The notes below the pieces were generated by a model. That model ran no database searches and was not told the DNA's origin. It saw only the letters and a program-made list of their open reading frames with translations. The position numbers and the translations under genes were made by a program. A stretch of DNA of 64,000 nt, taken from NCBI GenBank assembly GCA_020161435.1, contig JAIUNV010000001.1:496001-560000 (forward strand), given 5' to 3'. The DNA comes from Bacteroidota bacterium. GTDB taxonomy: Bacteria; Bacteroidota; Bacteroidia; Chitinophagales; Chitinophagaceae. Shown here one piece after another: positions 8,291 to 16,218 of this stretch. Numbering within the stretch: position 1 is the first letter of the stretch; each line of letters opens with the position of its first letter.

Positions 8291-9247
8291 ATGAAAGTAA
8301 CGGAACACATACAAAAGGCCGCCGGCAATACATTGGTATCGTTTGAAGTGCTGCCTCCACTCAAGGGTAAAACCATTCAAACGTTGTACGATCACCTCGA
8401 TCCATTGATGGAGTTTCAGCCACCATGGATCAATGTGACTTACCACCGTGCAGAAACCATGTTTAAGAAAAAAGCCGATGGCAGTTTTGATAAAGTGGAA
8501 GTGCGGAAACGCCCCGGTACTGTAGGCATTTGCGCAGCACTGCGCAACCACTACAATGTAGATGCAGTGCCGCACCTTATTTGCGGTGGCTTTAGCAAAC
8601 AGGAAACAGAAAACGCCCTCATCGATTTGCATTTTCTTGGCATCGACAATGTGCTGGTGCTTCGCGGTGATGCCGAAAAAAATGAACCTTCATTTGTACC
8701 GCATCCCGATGGTCACCATCATGCCACCGACCTGCTGAAGCAGGTAGTAGACCTGAACCACGGCTTGTATTTGGAAGACGATATTCAGAATGGCGGCAAA
8801 ACCAATTTTTGCATTGGCGTAGCGGGCTATCCCGAAAAACATTTTGAAGCCCCCAACCTGGAAATTGATTTGCAATACCTGAAAGAGAAAGTGGATGGTG
8901 GGGCAGATTACATCATGACACAAATGTTTTTCGACAACCAGAAGTTTTTTGAGTTTGAAAAAGCCTGTCGTGCTGCTGGTATCAATGTGCCCATTATTCC
9001 GGGTTTGAAACCGCTGACCACCAAAAAACAACTCACGGTATTGCCCCGTATTTTTCATGTAGACTTACCTACAGAACTGAGCCTGGAAGTGATGAAATGC
9101 AAAAGCGATGCGGAAGTAGAACAGGTAGGAACAGAGTGGCTCATTCAGCAATCAAAAGAGCTGAAAGCGAACGGTGTACCTGTATTACACTATTATACAT
9201 TGGGTAAGCCCAAAGTAATTTGGAATGTGGTAAAAGCGATTGTGTAA
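8291..9247 (+). CDS. metF: Methylenetetrahydrofolate reductase
   Basis: This flavoprotein reduces 5,10-methylene-THF to 5-methyl-THF, the methyl donor for methionine synthesis. The ATG at 8291 gives 318 residues starting M-K-V-T-E-H-I-Q-K and then the S-F-E-V-L-P-P strand of the TIM barrel. An open frame extends 34 codons further upstream, but through the promoter region. Conserved parts include W-I-N-V-T-Y-H, the D-N-V-L-V-L-R-G-D segment and Y-I-M-T-Q-M-F-F-D. It stands alone, divergent from lptB, and ends in its own terminator. Confidence 0.95.
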   Translation: MKVTEHIQKAAGNTLVSFEVLPPLKGKTIQTLYDHLDPLMEFQPPWINVTYHRAETMFKKKADGSFDKVEVRKRPGTVGICAALRNHYNVDAVPHLICGGFSKQETENALIDLHFLGIDNVLVLRGDAEKNEPSFVPHPDGHHHATDLLKQVVDLNHGLYLEDDIQNGGKTNFCIGVAGYPEKHFEAPNLEIDLQYLKEKVDGGADYIMTQMFFDNQKFFEFEKACRAAGINVPIIPGLKPLTTKKQLTVLPRIFHVDLPTELSLEVMKCKSDAEVEQVGTEWLIQQSKELKANGVPVLHYYTLGKPKVIWNVVKAIV

Positions 9248-9259
9248 GATTGAAAAACC

Positions 9260-9511
9260 TCAGCATTTGTGCAGCACAAATACAAATGGTTTATCCGAAG
9301 ATAACGCTTGCAAAGCCTGCCTCACTTTGGCAGGCTTTTGTATTAACCGAAACTTTTTGAGATCAGCCACTTCCACTACTTCGGCCCACTTGGCTGTTTG
9401 CTGAATGTGCCCCAACATTTGCTCAATGCAGTGCAGTTCTGCGGCTTTGGCACTTTCCGAATAAAACTCCTTGGCCAGTATTACATTGGCCACCAAAGGC
9501 TTCCGAATCAT
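9260..9511 (-). CDS. Hypothetical protein, 83 residues
   Basis: I do not recognise this ORF. The product is soluble, rich in Ala/Glu/Lys/Val and predicted helical, with no signal peptide. It starts at an ATG only two codons after a stop and ends 12 bases from the metF stop on the other strand. Its codons cover the whole metF terminator hairpin. The amino-acid composition is protein-like and it lies 52 bases downstream of the small lipoprotein gene at 9564-9686, so the two may be cotranscribed. It could still be a chance frame. Confidence 0.45.
   Translation of the reverse strand: MIRKPLVANVILAKEFYSESAKAAELHCIEQMLGHIQQTAKWAEVVEVADLKKFRLIQKPAKVRQALQALSSDKPFVFVLHKC
9312..9339 (+). terminator. 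Intrinsic terminator of metF
   Basis: AAAGCCTGCC (9312-9321) and GGCAGGCTTT (9329-9338) form a perfect ten-pair stem with a T-run, 65 bases after the metF stop. Confidence 0.8.
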
Positions 9512-9563
9512 GGGCTTTTACAAAATTCTTGATGATGCAGTTGGGCGTGCTACTGCTTACTAC

Positions 9564-9686
9564 TCAATAGCCAACCATACCACTTTTTTGGGGGCAGCCA
9601 CAGCCTTTACTACCTCTGCTACCGGCGCAGGATACAAGGCAGACCGCCAATACCAAAACCAGTAGCCAATTCATTTTGTTTTGCAT
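9564..9686 (-). CDS. Very small lipoprotein, 40 residues, Gly/Cys-rich tail
   Basis: Reading the minus strand from the ATG at 9686 gives a 40-codon frame ending in TGA. Residues 1-19 form a lipoprotein signal (W-L-L-V-L-V-L-A-V-C) with lipobox L-V-S-C, so Cys20 would be lipidated. The mature part is only about 21 residues: small residues followed by the motif K-G-C-G-C-P and ending G-M-V-G-Y. Short lipoproteins with a Cys-rich tail of this sort seem, from memory, to recur in Bacteroidota, but I cannot name the family. The function is unknown; the paired cysteines could bind metal or form a disulfide. Confidence 0.6.
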   Translation of the reverse strand: MQNKMNWLLVLVLAVCLVSCAGSRGSKGCGCPQKSGMVGY

Positions 9687-9796
9687 AGTGAAGTTTTTTT
9701 GTGAGCTGCTTTGCAATGATACGGTGCACCCTGCATTGGCTCATCAACTGTGTAGAACGTTTAAAAACCTAATTTCATTTTCCATTGTACAAAAAA

Positions 9797-10903
9797 ATGC
9801 AGCAACCGTCACACATTCTGGTAGCACCACTCGATTGGGGCCTTGGTCATGCTACCCGCTGCATACCCATCATTCATGCATTGCTGCAAGCTGGTTGCCG
9901 GGTATCGCTGGCGGCCGATGGGCCACCCGCCCGGTTATTGCAGGAAGCATTTCCACAACTAACCATGCACCGCTTACCGGGCTATGGCATTCATTTTGGC
10001 AAAGGCCATGTGCTACGCAGTTTACTACAGCAGGTACCGGCTATTGTAAAAGCCATTCGTGCTGAACATGCATGGTTGCAGCAACTGCAGGCTACACAAC
10101 ATTTTGATGCGGTCATTTCAGACAATCGGTATGGATTGTACCATGCTGCATGCCCCAGTATTTTGATAACGCATCAATTGCAACCAGCCATGCCCAAAGG
10201 CTGGGGTTGGTTGCAAGCTTTGGCAAGAAAATTCTTTTACCAGCGCATCGAAAAATTTACCGCCTGCTGGGTACCCGATGAAGCAAATACAACCGCTGCT
10301 CTCAGTGGTATCTTGGGTCATCCATGGGTAATGCCTCGCATTCCCGTGCACTATGTGGGTTGGCTCAGCCGCATGCAGGCACAGCCTGAACAAGCAAAAG
10401 CATACGAAGTGATGATGTTGCTATCGGGGCCCGAGCCGCAGCGGAGCATGTTGGAAAACCGCTTGCTGCAACAGCTGCAGCATTTTCATGGAAAGGCCAT
10501 ATTGGTGCGTGGCTTGCCCAATGCGGATGACGCGACGCATTACAACCTGCCGCATGTAACGGTGCACAATCATCTGCCCACAGCAGCATTGCAAACGGCC
10601 ATGTTGCAATCGGGCTACATCGTTTGCCGTGGCGGCTATAGTACGTTGATGGATGCTTATACACTACGTAAAAAATGTTTGCTCATTCCTACACCCGGCC
10701 AAACAGAACAGGAGTATCTGGCGCAAACCTTAGCATCGAAACATCAAGCAATTTGTTTTGCGCAAGAGGATTTCGATTTGATTGATGCCTTGCAACAAGC
10801 CGAAACTTTCAACTGGCAAGTATTGCCACAACCGCAAGCATCAGAGCGTTTGCAGGCATTTGTATCGAATTGGGTGAAGGAAACATTTTCAACCGGTCAT
10901 TGA
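9797..10903 (+). CDS. GT28/MurG-like glycosyltransferase
   Basis: The ATG at 9797 gives 368 residues beginning H-I-L-V-A-P-L-D-W-G-L-G-H-A-T-R, the N-terminal nucleotide-sugar-transferase fold of the GT28/MurG clan. The C-terminal half has the sugar-nucleotide-binding region with G-G-Y-S-T-L-M-D and P-T-P-G-Q-T-E-Q. No signal or membrane segments are seen, so it is cytoplasmic or peripheral. The acceptor is unknown. It stands alone between the small-lipoprotein locus and the EamA transporter. Confidence 0.8.
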   Translation: MQQPSHILVAPLDWGLGHATRCIPIIHALLQAGCRVSLAADGPPARLLQEAFPQLTMHRLPGYGIHFGKGHVLRSLLQQVPAIVKAIRAEHAWLQQLQATQHFDAVISDNRYGLYHAACPSILITHQLQPAMPKGWGWLQALARKFFYQRIEKFTACWVPDEANTTAALSGILGHPWVMPRIPVHYVGWLSRMQAQPEQAKAYEVMMLLSGPEPQRSMLENRLLQQLQHFHGKAILVRGLPNADDATHYNLPHVTVHNHLPTAALQTAMLQSGYIVCRGGYSTLMDAYTLRKKCLLIPTPGQTEQEYLAQTLASKHQAICFAQEDFDLIDALQQAETFNWQVLPQPQASERLQAFVSNWVKETFSTGH

Positions 10904-10914
10904 ATAGGTATGCT

Positions 10915-10976
10915 GATGGCACGGATGTAACGGATTATCGCTGCTGCTTTTTAATCAGTGCATCTGTGGCGAAAAA
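10915..10976. repeat. Degenerate REP-like dyad, copy A
   Basis: A left part (GGCACGGATGTAACGGAT, about 10918-10935) and a right part (ATCAGTGCATCTGTGGC, 10954-10970) are imperfect reverse complements, followed by an A-run. The 13-mer GTGCATCTGTGGC (10958-10970) recurs exactly at 50098-50110. Confidence 0.5.
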
Positions 10977-11051
10977 AATATAGCAGCAGCTGCACAGGTT
11001 TTTTGTTTTTCGAAATGGGTAAAGTATGTGCTGGCACAAGCTTGTGCGAAC

Positions 11052-11059
11052 TACTTTTG
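11052..11059 (+). promoter_or_regulatory. Probable -7 element of the EamA gene
   Basis: TACTTTTG matches TAnnTTTG and ends 10 bases before the ATG at 11070, so the transcript would have almost no leader. No good -33 box is seen. Confidence 0.35.
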
Positions 11060-11069
11060 CCGGCAGCAT

Positions 11070-11948
11070 ATGCAACGTACTACCAAAGCACACCTGGCGG
11101 TGATGGGCGCCAACCTCTTGTTTGGGGTAAACTACAGTATGGTAAAAATGCTGACGCCAACGCTCATGGGCTCCTTTGCCCTCAATGTGGTGCGGATTGT
11201 AGGCAGTGTACTGTTGTTTTGGGTATTGTTTTTATTCAAGCCCGTAAGAGCAGGCATTGACAAAAAAGACCTGCCCCGGTTTTTGCTCTGCGCCATTTGT
11301 GGTGTCGTTATCAATCAGATTTTATTCATCAAAGGGCTGTCGCTTACTTCCAGTATTCATGGCTCATTGCTATCACTGGGCTCCCCCATTTTTATTACTG
11401 TGGCGGCAGCGTGGTTGCTACACGAACCTTTTACCCGCAACAAGGGCATTGGTTTAACCCTTGGCATTTCTGGTGCCTGCTTGCTGGTACTGAGTCGGAC
11501 AGGGCAAAAAGAGGGCAGCCAAATGTTGTTGGGCGATATCATGATTGTCATCAACAGCATCAGCTATGCACTCTATTTTGTATGGGTGCGGCCGCTGATG
11601 GAAAAGTATCATCCCATTCAAGTAATTCGTTGGGTGTTTACACTCGGCATGTTGTTTTTGGTACCCATTGGTTTCAGCGATTTTATGCAAACCAAATTTG
11701 CAGCTATGCCCGCCACTGGATGGATGGCGATGTTTTTTGTAATTATCGGCGGAACGTTTTTACCCTATCTCTTCAATGTGTTTGGTATCAAGCATTTGGG
11801 CCCCGGCATTACGGGCAGCTACATTTATACGCAGCCATTTTTTGCCGCCATTATTGGGGTGTTGTTTTTAAACGAACACATAGGCTGGCAGCAATTGCTG
11901 GCAGGTGCCATGATTGCCAGCGGTGTATTGATTGTAAACCGGAAATAG
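11070..11948 (+). CDS. EamA/DMT-superfamily transporter
   Basis: This inner-membrane protein of 292 residues is built of two EamA repeats of about five membrane helices each. It begins in A-V-M-G-A-N-L-L-F-G-V-N-Y and contains the family P-I-F-I-T and F-L-N-E-H-I-G-W-Q-Q segments at the repeat ends. The start at 11070 keeps the first helix at the N-terminus, and a longer frame from 11028 adds only a soluble stretch. Members export amino acids or other metabolites; the substrate is not predictable. Confidence 0.9.
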   Translation: MQRTTKAHLAVMGANLLFGVNYSMVKMLTPTLMGSFALNVVRIVGSVLLFWVLFLFKPVRAGIDKKDLPRFLLCAICGVVINQILFIKGLSLTSSIHGSLLSLGSPIFITVAAAWLLHEPFTRNKGIGLTLGISGACLLVLSRTGQKEGSQMLLGDIMIVINSISYALYFVWVRPLMEKYHPIQVIRWVFTLGMLFLVPIGFSDFMQTKFAAMPATGWMAMFFVIIGGTFLPYLFNVFGIKHLGPGITGSYIYTQPFFAAIIGVLFLNEHIGWQQLLAGAMIASGVLIVNRK

Positions 11949-11978
11949 AAGTGTATGCTGTTCAAATACCAGAGTCGT

Positions 11979-12067
11979 AACCACTAAGACACAAAGCAGG
12001 CAAAAAGAGTACTAAAGAAAGGAACCATACTTTGTGACCTTTGAGAAACCATCGTGCCTTGGTGGTT
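11979..12067. repeat. Inverted degenerate repeat of the CACTAAGACACAAAG type
   Basis: AACCACTAAGACACAAAG (11979-11996) is mirrored by CTTTGTGACCTTTG (12030-12043) and TGCCTTGGTGGTT (12055-12067). The words show a 7-8 base periodicity. It lies between converging genes. Confidence 0.55.
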
Positions 12068-12098
12068 TGTAGCTCCAAAGCACCGTTTTAGCAACAAA

Positions 12099-12590
12099 TC
12101 AAAAATTCTTAGGATAATCAAACAACCAAAAACGCACTTCACTGCTCAGTGCATCTTTCCAATGGTCGCATAAAAAATGAACGCCAAACACGCTGCAGGT
12201 GGGCATATTATCAATGCGGGCCACTCCCAGTTGGTTGGCAAATTCGGTAATGCCGGGGTTGTGGCTGAAGATGGCTGTTGTTTTCCAATCATCGTTGAGC
12301 TGTGCAATCACCTGTTCAAATATCAAGGGTGGCGCATGGTACAGCGCCTGATAAGTGCTGATGTGTTGTGCATCTACTTTGTATGCCGCAGCAAAGAGTT
12401 TGGCAGTAGTAAAAGCTCTTTTGGCGGTGCTGCTTACCCAGCCATCAATGTGTACTTTTTTGCTCAGCAATCGCTCCGCCATCATGGGTGCATCTTTCAA
12501 ACCGCGGTCGTTCAATGGCCGGTCAAAGTCTTGCAGCGTGGGGCTGTCCCAGCTGCTTTTGGCATGACGAATGAGGAGGAGGGATTTCAT
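12099..12590 (-). CDS. SixA-like phosphohistidine phosphatase (histidine phosphatase family)
   Basis: This 163-residue cytoplasmic protein opens L-L-L-I-R-H-A-K-S-S-W, carrying the catalytic R-H-A motif (about residues 8-10). The second catalytic His is in F-S-H-N-P-G. The small size and the RHAKSSW form point to the SixA branch, which removes phosphate from His-phosphorylated phosphotransfer proteins in E. coli. No phosphorelay partner is nearby. It is transcribed away from the EamA gene's 3' end and appears monocistronic. Confidence 0.9.
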   Translation of the reverse strand: MKSLLLIRHAKSSWDSPTLQDFDRPLNDRGLKDAPMMAERLLSKKVHIDGWVSSTAKRAFTTAKLFAAAYKVDAQHISTYQALYHAPPLIFEQVIAQLNDDWKTTAIFSHNPGITEFANQLGVARIDNMPTCSVFGVHFLCDHWKDALSSEVRFWLFDYPKNF

Positions 12591-12592
12591 GA

Positions 12593-12892
12593 TTAATGTG
12601 CTAATTGGCTAATATGCCAATGTGCTAATGGCAAATTAACCAATAAACAGTTCAAACACAATGATGTACATTGGTAAATCCTGTCAACAAAAAAGCAGGT
12701 CTGCGCCTTGCAGCTCAAGTCTCTTGGTTCAGTAGCTGATGAAGAGATTGTCATCAGCACATCAGCTAATTAGCTAATTGTCTCATTCTTTACCACCAGC
12801 CAAAAAGAGAAGGTCTGCACCAATTTTGTACAGACCTTCTCGCACATTCATCATTAGCTAATTTTCTAATTAGCACATTGGCTCATTGTTAG
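12593..12892. repeat. Intergenic region with octamer-like degenerate tandem repeats
   Basis: Three patches (12593-12642, 12751-12790, 12850-12892) consist of loosely repeated eight-base words of the type TAGCTAAT/GCTAATTG, on both sides of the purF terminator. The rest of this roughly 300-base gap between the SixA-like gene and purF shows no gene. Confidence 0.6.
12802..12841 (-). terminator. Intrinsic terminator of the purF-family gene
   Basis: GAGAAGGTCTG (12807-12817) and CAGACCTTCTC (12831-12841) are perfect 11-base arms. The A-run at 12802-12806 gives a U-tract on the minus strand. Confidence 0.85.
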
Positions 12893-14736
12893 TATCCTCT
12901 CACATTCTTGCCTTCCATATAGTTCATGAAAGCTTTGTTGCACACTTTGTTGCCACCGGGTGTGGGGTAGTTGCCTGTAAAGTACCAGTCGCCAGTGTTG
13001 GTGGGGCAGCTTTCGTGCAGGTCTTCAATGGTTTGATATATGACTTGCACCGGTATATTGAGTCCTTGCGGTGTAATCATCTGCGCAATTTTATCGCTGA
13101 TTTCCTGCGGGGTAAATGGCGCATACACACCACGGACCACGTTTTTGCTATGCAGTTGATTAGTGCGTTGCAACTCTTTACATTCTTTGTACAGCTCGGT
13201 GAGCATGGCCCGCTGGTCCCGTTCTTTCAGTAGTTCAATAGCTGCCTGAAACGCAATGAAGTCGCCCATTTTGCTCATATCAATACCGTAGCAATCTGGA
13301 TAACGGATTTGCGGTGCTGATGACACCACAATGATCTTTTTCGGCTTCAAACGGCCCAGCATGCGAATGATGCTTTCCCGCAACGTAGTGCCCCGCACAA
13401 TGCTGTCATCTATCACTACCAGTGTATCCAGGTTGGGGCGCAAAGTGCCGTAGGTAATGTCGTACACGTGTTGCACCATGTCTTGCCGGCTCACATCTTC
13501 GGTAATGAAGGTGCGCATCTTCACGTCTTTGATGGTGAGCTTTTCCTGACGGATTTTGCGGGTAATCATTTCTGTGAGCTTCTCCTCATCAAAGTCTTTG
13601 TCCCAGCTCATGATGCGCTGCACTTTGATTTGGTTCAGGTATTCTTCCATGCCCTTTACCATACCAAAGTAGGCTACTTCTGCGGTGTTGGGGATGTAGG
13701 AAACGATGGTGTTTTTCAGGTCGTACTCAATGGCTTCGAGCACGGGCTTGCTCAGCTTGTGGCCAAGTGCAATGCGTTCCCGGTAAATCTTTTCATCATT
13801 GCCCCGGCTGAAGTAAATGCGTTCAAAGCTGCAGGCCCGACGTTCTTTCGGTTCCAGTATTTGCTCTATGCTGTAGTTGCCGTGATCGTCGATGATGATG
13901 GCGTTGCCAGGCATCAGTTCAAGTACTTCATTTTCGCCCACATTGAAAGTGGTGCGGATGGCGGCCCGTTCGCTGGCGGCTACAATAAAGTCTTCGTGAA
14001 TGTAATAGTAGCTGGGGCGAATGCCATTGGCATCACGCATCACAAAGCTGTGTCCGTTGCCAATAATGCCGCCAATATGATAACCACCATCAAACAGTGA
14101 AGCAGACTTTTGCAACACGGCTTTGATGTCAGGTTTTTCGTTTTCTTTTTCGTCTTCTTTCACTAAAAAATGATGGATGACTTCCATCATAGCGGCGAGG
14201 TCGCTTTGCTTCTGAAATTCACCCGGATCAATGTTCACCAAATCGAAGAGTTCTTCGGTGTTGACCAGGTTGAAGTTGCCGGCCAGTGCCAGGTTGCGGG
14301 AAGGACGAATGTCTTTTTTGATAAAAGGATGGCAAAATGCCACATCATTTTTACCCTGCGTACCATAGCGCAGGTGGCCCAGCAGCAACTCGCCCAAAAA
14401 CGGCAGGTGGCCCTTAGCCAAACCGGGATGTTTCAGCATGTCGGGCTGGTACTTTTCCAGCTCGGCTACTTCGGCCCCCACTTTGGCAAAAATGTCGGCA
14501 ATGGGCTGGTTGGCAATGCTGCGCATCCGGTGCATAAAGGGGTAGCCCGGTTCGGCATTGAGTTTTACGGATGCAAAACCGGCGCCATCTTGCCCACGGT
14601 TGTGTTGTTTTTCCATCAGCAGGTACAGCTTGTTGATGCCGTACATAACCGTTCCGTATTTCTGTAAGAAATGGGAAAATGGCTTCCGTAAACGAATAAA
14701 GGCCAGGCCACATTCGTGTTTGATAGCGTCGCTCAT
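12889..14736 (-). CDS. purF: Amidophosphoribosyltransferase (PurF family, long Bacteroidota form)
   Basis: This enzyme class makes 5-phosphoribosylamine from PRPP and glutamine, the first step of purine synthesis. The N-terminal Ntn glutaminase domain has its cysteine at residue 9 (K-H-E-C-G), and H-N-R-G-Q-D-G-A-G lies near residue 45. The phosphoribosyltransferase domain has the PRPP loop V-V-I-D-D-S-I-V-R-G-T-T (about 440-451). At 615 residues it is about 110 longer than E. coli PurF, with inserts in both domains, resembling the long form I recall from Bacteroides. Some genomes carry a shorter PurF as well, so the role could be paralogous. Cys9 would have to be exposed by trimming residues 2-8. 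Confidence 0.85.
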   Translation of the reverse strand: MSDAIKHECGLAFIRLRKPFSHFLQKYGTVMYGINKLYLLMEKQHNRGQDGAGFASVKLNAEPGYPFMHRMRSIANQPIADIFAKVGAEVAELEKYQPDMLKHPGLAKGHLPFLGELLLGHLRYGTQGKNDVAFCHPFIKKDIRPSRNLALAGNFNLVNTEELFDLVNIDPGEFQKQSDLAAMMEVIHHFLVKEDEKENEKPDIKAVLQKSASLFDGGYHIGGIIGNGHSFVMRDANGIRPSYYYIHEDFIVAASERAAIRTTFNVGENEVLELMPGNAIIIDDHGNYSIEQILEPKERRACSFERIYFSRGNDEKIYRERIALGHKLSKPVLEAIEYDLKNTIVSYIPNTAEVAYFGMVKGMEEYLNQIKVQRIMSWDKDFDEEKLTEMITRKIRQEKLTIKDVKMRTFITEDVSRQDMVQHVYDITYGTLRPNLDTLVVIDDSIVRGTTLRESIIRMLGRLKPKKIIVVSSAPQIRYPDCYGIDMSKMGDFIAFQAAIELLKERDQRAMLTELYKECKELQRTNQLHSKNVVRGVYAPFTPQEISDKIAQMITPQGLNIPVQVIYQTIEDLHESCPTNTGDWYFTGNYPTPGGNKVCNKAFMNYMEGKNVRGY

Positions 14737-14902
14737 GAGTAAAAAGAAAGAGGCGCAAAGGTAACAACCGCCACCCGCAATTCCTCTTTAAATATTGTCA
14801 GCCTGGGAGGCTGTTGCTACTTGCAGCGGGTATTGTAGCTAAGCCATTCACACTCATTTAAATCAGCAACATCAATACCTTGCAAAAGGGAAGGGCTTTT
14901 AG

Positions 14903-15208
14903 CTACATGCCTGCAATGTAAGAGCCGCAGAGCAACGCCAGACCAATGTTTATTATGGTTTGTAGTACCATCCAGCGCAGCTCTTTTTTGGGCATGGTTT
15001 TGTGCATTTTGTATACACCAATGCCTGTTTCTATAATGATGGCAATGCTGGCAATACTAATAACCAATGGAATAAAAAACAGTTTTGTATCTCCTTCGAG
15101 CCGACGGATGGCCGAGTACAATATATAGGAGATCACCGTAACAACACTTACAGTACTACGAATGAGCTGCGTTTTTTGAGTGGTATTGAGTTGTTGAGTA
15201 TTATTCAT
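14903..15208 (-). CDS. Small membrane protein with three predicted helices, unknown function
   Basis: The ATG at 15208 gives 101 residues: a Gln/Thr-rich N-terminus, then hydrophobic segments at about 16-34, 43-66 and 79-100, with a charged loop (Y-K-M-H-K-T-M-P-K-K-E) between the second and third. I recognise no family. It starts 17 bases after the stop of the A+T-rich lipoprotein gene on the same strand, so the two probably form one transcript. Size and topology are those seen in small immunity-type or accessory membrane proteins, but that is only an analogy. Confidence 0.7.
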   Translation of the reverse strand: MNNTQQLNTTQKTQLIRSTVSVVTVISYILYSAIRRLEGDTKLFFIPLVISIASIAIIIETGIGVYKMHKTMPKKELRWMVLQTIINIGLALLCGSYIAGM

Positions 15209-15225
15209 ATTAAATAACTTGACCT

Positions 15226-15885
15226 TTAAAAACCTGCACTGGTAACACAATCAGTAAAATCCCAAATCATCCAAGCGATACCGACCCAACTTAAATATCT
15301 TTTTCCTACAATTTTTAAAATTTGTATTGCTTGCTTTGCTGTCAATAGAGCTTTGGTCTGAATAATGATGTCTTTGATTCCTGAAATTCCTAGTGCGAAA
15401 CCTATACAGCTTTGAACTACATCAGCAATATTTATACCATTTCCACTTGAAGCACTACTTGTGGGAATAACATCAGGTGAAAAGATCATTGATAGTTGAG
15501 TCTTCTGACCATCATCAAAATTAAGAATCATTTGTTTGTCATCATAGCTTAATTCATTCCAATCATTTGTATTCACAAGTTGGCTCAACATTTGTGAATA
15601 GATTTCGTTGCCATTTAATTGTAAAGGAAGTACAACTTCTTGAATGATCGAGTCAATCACTTCTTGGGAAGGCTGATTTGTCAAGTTATTCAAACGCAAA
15701 TCACCATTTTTAGAAGATTCGAAATTAATACTTTGATTAAGACTTTGTTTTATTGACTTGATTTTCTTGAAATCAAGGCCAAGAGTTTCAATTTTTAATT
15801 CTTGCTCATTTATGACAGTTTTATTACAAGACGAAAGTGATACAAAAGTGATAGCAAATAGCAGTATGAGGGTTGTGCTTTTCAT
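15226..15885 (-). CDS. A+T-rich lipoprotein with a hydrophobic two-cysteine C-terminal domain, unknown function
   Basis: This 219-residue protein starts with a lipoprotein signal (lipobox L-S-S-C, Cys20). The middle part is polar, Asn/Gln/Ser-rich and probably helical. After a small-residue linker (S-S-A-S-S-G-N-G, about 143-150) comes a hydrophobic domain (about 153-219) bracketed by Cys160 and Cys213, with F-A-L-G-I-S-G-I near its start and R-Y-L-S-W-V-G-I-A-W-M-I-W-D-F-T-D-C near its end. I recognise no family. The domain has the look of a membrane-active or membrane-inserting module. Codon use is visibly more A+T-rich than in neighbouring genes, suggesting transfer. Confidence 0.75.
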   Translation of the reverse strand: MKSTTLILLFAITFVSLSSCNKTVINEQELKIETLGLDFKKIKSIKQSLNQSINFESSKNGDLRLNNLTNQPSQEVIDSIIQEVVLPLQLNGNEIYSQMLSQLVNTNDWNELSYDDKQMILNFDDGQKTQLSMIFSPDVIPTSSASSGNGINIADVVQSCIGFALGISGIKDIIIQTKALLTAKQAIQILKIVGKRYLSWVGIAWMIWDFTDCVTSAGF

Positions 15886-15931
15886 AAAGATTTCTTTTGA
15901 CTTAGGTTAAATTAGATTCATTCTGTCCTGC

Positions 15932-15967
15932 ATTTAAAGCAGGTGTTTCAAAAAGTCTGCTTTAAAT
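15932..15967. repeat. Perfect inverted repeat with 11-base arms
   Basis: ATTTAAAGCAG (15932-15942) is complemented by CTGCTTTAAAT (15957-15967) around a 14-base loop, 47 bases upstream of the lipoprotein start. It could be an operator or an RNA hairpin. No T-run follows, so terminator function is doubtful. Confidence 0.6.
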
Positions 15968-16113
15968 CCCTTAGCAAACAAAGGGGTTTCCATTGTAGAA
16001 AATACGGGCCAAGTATTTTCAGGGCTGTATGTGTACTAACCACCCTCAACATGTAAGCATGCCACAGCACAAATATGAAGAGGTGCTTTGTAAAATTTGT
16101 AGGTTGCAGCCAA

Positions 16114-16167
16114 CTTGTCTGGAGGATGTCTCCTGTTTAGGGTACTTTGTCAGGAGGATATCTCCTG
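16114..16167. repeat. Tandem pair of 22-base repeats upstream of the XRE gene
   Basis: The unit YTTGTCWGGAGGATRTCTCCTG occurs at 16114-16135 and 16146-16167. Spacing is 32 bp start to start, about three helical turns. Each unit contains its own GGAG/CTCC inverted core. This looks like a pair of protein-binding sites. Confidence 0.6.
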
Positions 16168-16202
16168 AAATTCAACGGAAATAGGTGGATGGCTGTTTGG
16201 AA

Positions 16203-16218
16203 TTTGACAAATGTCAAA
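16203..16218. promoter_or_regulatory. Palindromic operator-like site upstream of the XRE gene
   Basis: TTTGACA (16203-16209) and TGTCAAA (16212-16218) are perfect arms separated by AA. Length and symmetry suit a dimeric helix-turn-helix regulator such as the XRE protein encoded 113 bases downstream. Confidence 0.5.

Noticed and set aside
12593-12892. Repeats in the purF/sixA gap considered as a CRISPR array
   Set aside because: The repeated words are 8 bases, degenerate and without spacers of uniform length; no cas gene is present.
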